Positions 6,131-12,298 of a DNA stretch of 12,298 bases are shown piece by piece. Within the stretch, counting starts at the first letter, position 1, and the number at the start of each line of letters is the position of its first letter. The DNA comes from an uncultured Acetatifactor sp. (lineage in GTDB: Bacteria; Bacillota; Clostridia; Lachnospirales; Lachnospiraceae): positions 23,780 to 36,077 of the forward strand of contig CAJUGT010000006.1 of the NCBI GenBank assembly GCA_910586435.1, written 5' to 3'. Both the position numbers and the translations under genes were made by a program. The notes under the pieces were generated by a model that worked only from the letters and a program-made list of their open reading frames with translations, was not told the DNA's origin and searched no databases.

Positions 6131-8406
6131 GCTTTCTTCCTCCCCGCCTTCTTCAGAAGAACTGTTAGACCGCCAATTACGAAACCGGCACTTATCATCT
6201 CACTGATTCTCCAATATACAGGGCTGACAAATCTGACTTCTATGCTGCCGGCAAAATCTGCCGGCACATACACTCTGACCACATTATTCTCGCCGGCGCA
6301 CACCGTCAGCCCCGCACCGGTATCCGCCGCTTTCGCCCGATACCCCTTATAATACAAAAGAGGCAATTCCACATAACCTTCCGTATCCCCCATGTTGGCA
6401 CACTGCACAATTGCCCCCAGGGACTTCTTCTCATACTCCGCTATGGAGATTCCTTCTCCCAAGGGCCCCTCCCTGAAGGTCAGTCTGCCCACATCCGTAC
6501 CTTCAATCAGATATTCCCCGTCAGACACAAAACCTGACCCCATTCCCTCTTCATTATAGAGAATCACCTCATCCCATCCTGTGGACACATAATCAATTAA
6601 ATGCAGTCCTGATGTAACTGCACACAATACCACAACGGCGCTCCCCATCCAATAATACCGCCTGTTATTTTGCTCCCAAAACCACAGACAGAATCCACAG
6701 ACCACAACCAGGAAAATATTTCCCCACCCAAGAACCCTGTGTGTAAATTCCAGACTGCTCACAAGCGCCGCAGTCACTGAATTCCAGGCTCTAATCGCGT
6801 CCCATGGAAAGAGATTTGTACTCATAAACAAAAGCAGTGTCCCCATGGCCGCCGATGCTACTGCCAACTGTTTCACAGGCCCTTTTACCTTTTGGAAAGC
6901 TCCGCCAAACCCCAGAACCGCAAACAGGCAAAGTCCCAGAATGAGGACAAATCCCACTCCCACAGGGTGGGTTGAATACACTCCTGTCTCTCCATTGGGT
7001 GTATAGGAGCCATTTTTCCAGAAGTGAAACGCCAGATGGGCAAAGGTCATGCCGGTGCGCTGTATTGTCCTGGCAGAAAGGTTTTTGATGTGTACATTCT
7101 GTGTCAAATAATAGTCCAAAAAAGGCACAAGAAACCAAAGGCTGAGCCCAACAGCTCCCAGCGCCCCTTTGACCAATTCCAGAAAGACAGTTCCACACAG
7201 AAGCTTTTTCACACAGACAGCACAGACAATTACTGTGACAAACGCTGTAATCTCACAGGTAAGAACATGGGTCTGCAACAGGCCGGCATACCCTGCCGCT
7301 ACCGGAATCCATGCGGTCTTATACTTCTTTTCCTTTGGGTTTTCCGTAAATATACGCCACATTCCGTATAAGACCAGGGGCATAAAAGTCACGGCGCTTC
7401 CCTCCCCTAAAGCAGATGTATTCACCAGCTTATAGATACGAAAAGTAGATAGTGTATATAATGCGCAGCAGAGAATTCCCACATTTACACTGCCAAATAT
7501 TTTACGAAAACAATACCACCCAATCCATGCCGTGGCAAAAGTAATTCCAACACAGTATATATTATAGCTCACCGTCACGGTAAAACCCAGCAGACGAAAA
7601 AGCGCCGGAACATAAAGCAAAGAATTGCAGTAAAAGATACCTGCCGCATACCCATGACCATACAGCCATTCCGGCTCAATGCGCACCGGAAACTGGCCGC
7701 TTAACAAGCCGTCTTTCACCCCTTCAATTCTCTGAAGATGATAAGTCAAATCAATCCCCGCCAGATTACCCTCATAAAAATATGGCAGAGAAGCCGCAAG
7801 TCCAATGAGTGTCACAAAAAAGAAAATTTTCTTTTTCTCTTCCCCAACAGAATATTCTTTTTCGTAATAATAATAAATCAGAACCCCAAATCCCATTGCG
7901 GAACAACCCAGGATAATCACCATCCACATGGTCCAGAACTGATCCGTCTCCCTGATGGTGTATCCCGTAATCTTCAACTGGCCATTGCCGCCATAAGACA
8001 CAGCCATCTGCATATTCTCCGTGCTCTCATACAGCCACATGCAATATCCCGACTTCCCTGCCCCGCCATACAGATGCTCCCCATTGGTACACAGTCCTCC
8101 GGTTATTACCGTGTCATCCTGCATTGTGGTATATGCCACCGTACCCGGTCCTTCATAATCCGACTCATATTCCAGTTCCACATAATACACTCCCGGGTCC
8201 AGACATATTCCGGAATAGACCACACTCATCTGTGTCGGGGTTCCCGGGGTAAAATCATAAGTCTCCTCCACATGCCAGCTCCTGTCCGGAGCCATCATCC
8301 TTATCCCGCAGCACAACAGCAATACCAGCGTCACTGCCGCCAGAACCCTCACAGGTACTCGCTTCATCAATCCCAATGTCCTGATTTTACGCAAAAATGT
8401 CCTCAC
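6127..8406 (-). CDS. GT-C-like polytopic membrane protein (PTPS-related type)
   Basis: A 759-residue integral membrane protein. TM1 spans about 18-36, an extracytoplasmic beta-rich domain about 40-155, then about ten membrane segments (158-595), a second beta-rich outer domain (about 610-735) and a last TM at 736-752. The loop after the third TM carries GIDLTYHLQRI (217-227), then FPVRI (239-243) and a GHGY...FY stretch (250-259), a pattern I associate with the membrane family called 6-pyruvoyl-tetrahydropterin synthase-related (PF10131) and with GT-C glycosyltransferases, where a first-loop Asp (here D219) is catalytic. It may move sugars from a lipid carrier to an outer substrate; substrate unknown. 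The start is GTG 8406. It follows its paralog by 38 nt in the same operon. YfhO-like proteins are a related alternative. Confidence 0.8.
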   Translation of the reverse strand: MRTFLRKIRTLGLMKRVPVRVLAAVTLVLLLCCGIRMMAPDRSWHVEETYDFTPGTPTQMSVVYSGICLDPGVYYVELEYESDYEGPGTVAYTTMQDDTVITGGLCTNGEHLYGGAGKSGYCMWLYESTENMQMAVSYGGNGQLKITGYTIRETDQFWTMWMVIILGCSAMGFGVLIYYYYEKEYSVGEEKKKIFFFVTLIGLAASLPYFYEGNLAGIDLTYHLQRIEGVKDGLLSGQFPVRIEPEWLYGHGYAAGIFYCNSLLYVPALFRLLGFTVTVSYNIYCVGITFATAWIGWYCFRKIFGSVNVGILCCALYTLSTFRIYKLVNTSALGEGSAVTFMPLVLYGMWRIFTENPKEKKYKTAWIPVAAGYAGLLQTHVLTCEITAFVTVIVCAVCVKKLLCGTVFLELVKGALGAVGLSLWFLVPFLDYYLTQNVHIKNLSARTIQRTGMTFAHLAFHFWKNGSYTPNGETGVYSTHPVGVGFVLILGLCLFAVLGFGGAFQKVKGPVKQLAVASAAMGTLLLFMSTNLFPWDAIRAWNSVTAALVSSLEFTHRVLGWGNIFLVVVCGFCLWFWEQNNRRYYWMGSAVVVLCAVTSGLHLIDYVSTGWDEVILYNEEGMGSGFVSDGEYLIEGTDVGRLTFREGPLGEGISIAEYEKKSLGAIVQCANMGDTEGYVELPLLYYKGYRAKAADTGAGLTVCAGENNVVRVYVPADFAGSIEVRFVSPVYWRISEMISAGFVIGGLTVLLKKAGRKKA

Positions 8407-8414
8407 ACCCTAAA

Positions 8415-8420
8415 CCTCCT
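8415..8420 (-). promoter_or_regulatory. Ribosome site supporting a GTG start
   Basis: A full AGGAGG lies 8 nt upstream of GTG 8406 and no better start is near. This site fixes the GTG as the start of the 759-residue membrane protein. Confidence 0.8.
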
Positions 8421-8444
8421 CCCACGGCTTCGCTCCCGCACTCC

Positions 8445-11129
8445 CTACCGTGACAGTATGCCGTACTGGTATACGCAGATTCCCAGACACAGAGCCAACA
8501 CCGTCAAGGGAACTCCTGAGGCAATCATTTTCTCTTTCTGTCTGCCCGCTTCCCCCATGGCGGCGGCAGCCAAAATACACATAAAAATCTGCCCATACCC
8601 ATAAAATACCGCCGGCGTCCTGAACAAAGCTATCAGCTTAAGAGCCCATATTCCCGGACGCTGCGCCAATTCCCACGGGAAATACTTCAAAGAACACAAT
8701 AACAAAACCCCCGCCGCCAAAAGGCAAAATCCATTGGCCCATCCTTTTTGTCCTTTCACAAACCACAGCCACAGTCCCACTGCCAGGGCAAGCAATATCC
8801 CACCCATGCCCGGATGCCCTTCTCTGTATACAAATATCCTGAAAAATTCCCCTGGTTCATATCCCAGACTCATAATGGAATCAGGGGGGATTCCCAGAAT
8901 ATCAACACTCTCCCCAAAGAGATATTTCCCCAAATGAAGCAGTTCAGGAATGGCTGTCACTCCGCCCAAAGCCAGAACCGCCAGAAGCGCCGGCTTCCGA
9001 AACCAGATGGCAGCCATTACCGTAATGCCCATGACAATCAGCATCTGCGGCACATCCCCATATCCGATTCCTCCCAGAACAACGGCTGCCGCCGCAAGAT
9101 TGATACCATTCTTGTGATTTCTCACAATGCCTGCCACCGCCCATACATATAAGGACAAAAGCACCCATACCACCGCCTGATACATATCCCCCAGACCATA
9201 ACAGACATAAAGCCTGTAAGGACTGCTGCAATAAAACAGGACGCCAAAAAACACAGCCTGCCCCGTCTCCCGGAACAACCTGCGGAACATGACATGGGAA
9301 GTAATCAGGGTTCCCACCTGAATCAGAATCATAACCAGCCGCCAAAGCCCCGCCGCGTTTCCGCTCCATGCTTCCGTTCCTCCCGCGAAGGCATTGCCTT
9401 CCGCCAGAGCCGGCGCCATCACAATTGCGGCAATCAGCCCATAGCCGCCAAGCAGTACCTTCTTTCCCGGTTTTACTGTGTCTTTTGCGCATAATGTATT
9501 ATAAGGCTGGGACACAGGCAAAGGTAAACAGCCCTTCCCCCTCTTTGGCGCCATGAACAGGAATACCAATGTAATTGCCAATGACAATCCCTGGGCAATA
9601 TAGAATACAGAAGATGCTTCAGGGAGTGCCTGAACGGAAAACATGCTTTCCGCAGTATAAAGTCTTACGGCCGGAGAAGTAAACGCTATATCATTCACCT
9701 CATACATGGCAATTCCCACCACTGCCGCAACAATGATAAAAAGTATGCCGCCTCCAGCTTCCGGTCTTTTTTTCCCGGCCCAGCGTCCATACATCACACA
9801 AGCCCACAGGGGTATCAAAATACTCACTGCCATCCAAAGCAATACACTTGCCTTCCATTCCCAAACAGGATACCCCACAAACCCTTTTTGAATATTTTTA
9901 ATCCCCGGCAGCGCAAAAAGAGCCGGAAGCAGGCACCAGCAATTCATTGCCGCCACGATTCCCCCGGCCTGAATCAGCTGGCTTTGAACTGATCTGACGG
10001 ATAGTCTCCTGTAAAAAAACACTGCGGACAACAGGACTCCCCCGGCTATCAACACAGCACATGGCAGATAACCATACAAGGCGGCTGTGACACCTGACGC
10101 CAGAAACCACTTATTACGCCCATATTCCCCTGTGCCCTCTTCCTCCCGGAAAATTCCAAGGATTCCACTGCATACCAGAGGCATAAAAACCATGGCCAGG
10201 TAAATACAAATCTCCCCTTCCCGGTACAGCAAATGAATCCCCCAGGGATTCAGCGTATATAAAAACGCTCCTAAAAGCGCTCCTTTCCTTTCTCCCGTAC
10301 ACCTTTTAAATGAAATATAGGAAATTGCTCCCATGAGTCCCACTGCTGTCAATACAAATAATTTATAAGAAGTCATGGCAGAAAAGCCTGCCAGCCGAAA
10401 AAAGACCGGCAGCCACAGGAAGATTTCGCCATAGAGCACCGGCATGTGCCCCTCTGACAGCGTTTCTTTCATTGTCTCAATATGTTCCAGATACGCAGCA
10501 GTGTCTCCATTGATAAAAAAATAATCTGTCAGAAAAGGAAAATAGGCCAGCGCCGCAGCGCCTGCCAGACTCCAAACCACAAATTGTTCTGTCCCATCCG
10601 CCTTTCCGTCCAAAATACGCCTTCGCCATACCAGAAAACTGTCCAAAACCACAAATACCATTAACAGCACAAAGAAGCCCATACGGCTTCCCCAATGAAG
10701 GCGGTATATCTCCACTTTCTCAAGCATTTCAGCGCTTCCGCCAAAACAGATACAAGAAACATAAGCATCCGTGACTTTTGCAGTGACATATATTTCAAAA
10801 TCTATATATTCCTGTTCACGACAAATCTCAACACTGTTTCCACGCAATGACTGGAAAGAAGCCCCCCGGGATTCCACCTGTATTCGGCATTCCTGCCCCT
10901 GAGCCATATTTTCCCACACACATATCTGATATACCCCGGGCATGAGCTTCATATTTTTGCTTTTCCAGAGACTCCCCTCTCCCTCCGCTGACGTTTCCGC
11001 AAGCAGTTCCGCTCCCTGAAAAGAAGCTGTCAGCTGTTCTTCTCTAAAGCTCCCCGCAAACAACACAATCAACAAAAGCAGTTCCGCCGAGAGTATTACT
11101 GCCCATCCACGCCCCATACGCCGCTTCAT
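8445..11129 (-). CDS. Large GT-C-like polytopic membrane protein, paralog of next gene
   Basis: An 894-residue membrane protein. TM1 is at about 9-26, then an extracytoplasmic beta-rich domain (about 30-145) and many membrane segments to the C-terminus, with no C-terminal outer domain. Residues 190-327 align by eye with 203-353 of the downstream paralog: NGDTAAYLEHI (207-217) matches GIDLTYHLQRI, and the FRLAGF, LYTLNP and FMPLV stretches match FRLLGF, LYTLST and FMPLV. About 17 residues holding the paralog's arginine and GHGY motif are missing. A second GT-C-like core may be present near 596-669. The ATG at 11129 has GGAGG 10 nt upstream and overlaps, as ATGA, the stop of a possible small frame. 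Expected role: transfer or handling of lipid-linked sugars, or a non-catalytic partner of the paralog; neither is proven. Confidence 0.75.
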   Translation of the reverse strand: MKRRMGRGWAVILSAELLLLIVLFAGSFREEQLTASFQGAELLAETSAEGEGSLWKSKNMKLMPGVYQICVWENMAQGQECRIQVESRGASFQSLRGNSVEICREQEYIDFEIYVTAKVTDAYVSCICFGGSAEMLEKVEIYRLHWGSRMGFFVLLMVFVVLDSFLVWRRRILDGKADGTEQFVVWSLAGAAALAYFPFLTDYFFINGDTAAYLEHIETMKETLSEGHMPVLYGEIFLWLPVFFRLAGFSAMTSYKLFVLTAVGLMGAISYISFKRCTGERKGALLGAFLYTLNPWGIHLLYREGEICIYLAMVFMPLVCSGILGIFREEEGTGEYGRNKWFLASGVTAALYGYLPCAVLIAGGVLLSAVFFYRRLSVRSVQSQLIQAGGIVAAMNCWCLLPALFALPGIKNIQKGFVGYPVWEWKASVLLWMAVSILIPLWACVMYGRWAGKKRPEAGGGILFIIVAAVVGIAMYEVNDIAFTSPAVRLYTAESMFSVQALPEASSVFYIAQGLSLAITLVFLFMAPKRGKGCLPLPVSQPYNTLCAKDTVKPGKKVLLGGYGLIAAIVMAPALAEGNAFAGGTEAWSGNAAGLWRLVMILIQVGTLITSHVMFRRLFRETGQAVFFGVLFYCSSPYRLYVCYGLGDMYQAVVWVLLSLYVWAVAGIVRNHKNGINLAAAAVVLGGIGYGDVPQMLIVMGITVMAAIWFRKPALLAVLALGGVTAIPELLHLGKYLFGESVDILGIPPDSIMSLGYEPGEFFRIFVYREGHPGMGGILLALAVGLWLWFVKGQKGWANGFCLLAAGVLLLCSLKYFPWELAQRPGIWALKLIALFRTPAVFYGYGQIFMCILAAAAMGEAGRQKEKMIASGVPLTVLALCLGICVYQYGILSR

Positions 11130-11287
11130 GCCGTCTTTTCCTCCATCCTGCCGACTCTCCTTCTGATACTCCGCTGTATTTCTCCCTGCGCAATCAGCAC
11201 CGGAGTACCAAACAGGAAGTAAAATTCATCCCTGCAAAAGTATTTCCATAAATTAAGAAGTCCCCAGAAGAGAAATGAGCCTGGCAA
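11126..11287 (-). CDS. Possible small protein between rsmA and membrane genes
   Basis: A 53-codon frame opens with TTG at 11287 inside the end of rsmA, in another frame, and stops with TGA at 11128-11126. That stop overlaps the ATG of the 894-residue gene as ATGA, a typical sign of translational coupling. The product would have a hydrophobic N-terminus (FLFWGLL, residues 5-11) and a basic tail (SIRRRVGR). It fills the otherwise unexplained 123-nt gap between rsmA and the next gene. Against it: a rare start codon, only a weak GGA ribosome site, and no family I recognise. The frame is open up to a TGA near 11335, so a CTG start further upstream is possible. Confidence 0.35.
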   Translation of the reverse strand: MPGSFLFWGLLNLWKYFCRDEFYFLFGTPVLIAQGEIQRSIRRRVGRMEEKTA

Positions 11288-12116
11288 ACTGTTCCAGAGA
11301 AAGTGCCTCTCCCCGTACAGTCAGTGACAACCCCATTTCTTCCAGCGCCTTCACCACCCTGTCTTTAGTCACTCCAAGCCCCTGGGCATTTCCCAGCGCA
11401 TTGACCAAAGTTTTACGTCTTTGGTTGAAAGCAGCCCGTATGACCGCAAATAACTTTTCCTCATCCAACATTTTCACGGGTGGTTCTTCATACCTCACCA
11501 GACGGATGACAGCACTGTCCACAGTTGGTCTGGGGATGAAACAGTTTGGCGGTACCTTCGCCACCACTTCCGGCTTTGCGTAATATTGCACCGCAAGGGA
11601 AAGCGCTCCGTATTCTTTTGTCCCAGGGCCTGCCTGCATCCGTTCCGCTACCTCTCTCTGAACCAAAATGGTGATGCTCTTTAAGGGCACATGCCCCTCA
11701 AACAACCCCATAATAATAGGGGTGGTTATGTAATAGGGGAGATTTGCTACCACCTTTATGGGAGTTCCTCCATTTTTCTCCGATACAATTCTGTTCACAT
11801 CCACCTTTAGTATATCATCATTTATCAACGTCACATTAGAATATGCCTCTAATGTTTCCTCCAAAATAGGGATAAGATTTCTGTCAATTTCAACCGCCAC
11901 CACTTCTCCTGCCCTCTCCGCAAGATACTGAGTCATGGTGCCTATCCCCGGACCGATTTCCAGCACACAGTCCTCTTTTGTAATCTCCGCTGCGGACAAA
12001 ATACGTTCCAGTACCCTCTCATCCACCAGGAAGTTCTGTCCATACTTTTTCTGAAAATGAAATTGATATTTTTGCAGTATTTGTATCGTATTCCTGGCAA
12101 CCCCCAAATCCGCCAT
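11253..12116 (-). CDS. rsmA: 16S rRNA adenine dimethyltransferase RsmA (KsgA)
   Basis: RsmA/KsgA uses S-adenosylmethionine to dimethylate two adjacent adenines near the 3' end of 16S rRNA (A1518 and A1519 in E. coli numbering), a late step in 30S assembly; its loss gives kasugamycin resistance. The 287-residue length is normal. GQNFL (26-30) and LEIGPGIGT (52-60) form the N-terminal and SAM-binding motifs, VEID (75-78) holds the ribose-binding acid, NLPYY (125-129) is the catalytic motif IV, and FIPRPTVDSAV (183-193) and NQRRKTL (231-237) are family signatures. AGGAGG lies 8 nt before ATG 12116. It is first of the visible leftward genes and may be cotranscribed with the membrane proteins, since no terminator follows it. 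Confidence 0.98.
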   Translation of the reverse strand: MADLGVARNTIQILQKYQFHFQKKYGQNFLVDERVLERILSAAEITKEDCVLEIGPGIGTMTQYLAERAGEVVAVEIDRNLIPILEETLEAYSNVTLINDDILKVDVNRIVSEKNGGTPIKVVANLPYYITTPIIMGLFEGHVPLKSITILVQREVAERMQAGPGTKEYGALSLAVQYYAKPEVVAKVPPNCFIPRPTVDSAVIRLVRYEEPPVKMLDEEKLFAVIRAAFNQRRKTLVNALGNAQGLGVTKDRVVKALEEMGLSLTVRGEALSLEQFARLISLLGTS

Positions 12117-12124
12117 ACATTTTG

Positions 12125-12130
12125 CCTCCT
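12125..12130 (-). promoter_or_regulatory. Ribosome site of rsmA
   Basis: AGGAGG is 8 nt from ATG 12116 but only 4 nt from an out-of-frame ATG at 12120, which decides the start. The repeat element begins just 1 nt further upstream, so its folding could affect ribosome access. Confidence 0.85.
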
Positions 12131-12131
12131 A

Positions 12132-12298
12132 TTCCAGTGCCGCATCCGCCTTCCTGTACCCCTCTCTCCTGGAATGATTTATGGTCACACGTTTCTTGTG
12201 ACCCTAAATCATTCCGGGTACCTTCAGGCGGATGCTGTTTTATTTCCAGTGCCGCATCCGCCTTCCTGTACCCCTCTCTCCTGGAATGATTTATGGTC
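12132..12298. repeat. Tandem 112-bp hairpin element, second copy truncated
   Basis: A 55-bp sequence at 12132-12186 recurs exactly at 12244-12298, a 112-bp period cut by the window end. Within the complete unit, 12142-12189 and 12197-12235 form a long imperfect hairpin with a 7-nt loop. Paired blocks are GCATCCGCCT with AGGCGGATGC, GTACCC with GGGTAC, GGAATGATTTA with TAAATCATTCC, and GGTCACA with TGTGACC. One arm carries about 9 extra bases (CTCTCTCCT). There is no transposase and no T-run, so it resembles an intergenic palindromic element or small MITE. It sits directly ahead of rsmA and may be transcribed in its leader. Confidence 0.85.

Noticed and set aside
6121..6140. The palindrome at the convergent stops considered as a bidirectional terminator
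   Set aside because: The stem is only 5-6 A/T-rich pairs with a tiny loop and a short T-run, too weak to call.
7738..8604. A 288-codon plus-strand frame
   Set aside because: It is antisense to the two membrane-protein genes, spans their junction, and its product has a composition typical of a shadow frame with no recognisable motif.
11130..11252. A separate promoter or terminator between rsmA and the membrane genes
   Set aside because: No convincing -35/-10 pair and no stem with a T-run were found on the minus strand, so cotranscription is the simpler reading.
12118..12120. An alternative ATG at 12120 for rsmA
   Set aside because: It is in a different frame from the RsmA protein and only 4 nt from the ribosome site.
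13..12138. TATTCCAGT occurs at the edge of both intergenic repeats (13-21 and 12130-12138)
   Set aside because: A single shared 9-mer can be chance, the second copy of the right-hand element reads TATTTCCAGT, and the elements are otherwise unlike.

Overview
The window looks like a chromosomal segment of a Clostridia-class Firmicute, most likely a Lachnospiraceae gut anaerobe. Evidence: purine-rich Shine-Dalgarno sites, TTG and GTG starts, a moderate GC content near 50 percent, and recognisable Firmicute-type GlgB and RsmA proteins beside two genes (a TPR/AAA-like protein and a small Cys-rich protein) that resemble conserved Lachnospiraceae hypotheticals as I remember them. Nothing points to a phage, plasmid or insertion sequence; this is mostly core genome with some unusual proteins and repeats.

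Layout, left to right. Positions 1-213 are non-coding: three tandem 20-bp hairpins (17-80), then a rho-independent terminator (116-154) that ends a leftward operon. That operon is a 1,088-residue TPR / low-complexity / AAA-like protein (2173-5436) followed by the glycogen branching enzyme glgB (214-2151), 21 nt apart. Its predicted promoter (5513-5541) lies back to back with a rightward promoter (5579-5607) for a 146-residue protein with ten cysteines (5690-6130). The stop codon of that gene overlaps the stop of a converging leftward operon. The second operon, read right to left, is rsmA (11253-12116), a possible 53-codon reading frame (11126-11287), and two paralogous GT-C-like polytopic membrane proteins (8445-11129 and 6127-8406). 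Immediately upstream of the rsmA ribosome site is a 112-bp tandem unit holding a long imperfect hairpin; its second copy runs off the window.

How the genes may work together: glgB makes the alpha-1,6 branches of glycogen, and its operon partner has scaffold-like features (TPR, disordered acidic Trp-spaced linker, 11-residue repeats, an AAA+-like module without Walker A or B catalytic residues). A regulatory or scaffolding link to glycogen metabolism is an inference from operon position only. The two membrane proteins probably act on the outer face of the membrane, perhaps on lipid-linked sugars, and may work as a pair.

The least explained items are the pseudo-AAA repeat protein, the Cys-rich protein, the paired GT-C-like proteins, the candidate small reading frame and the two structured intergenic repeats.
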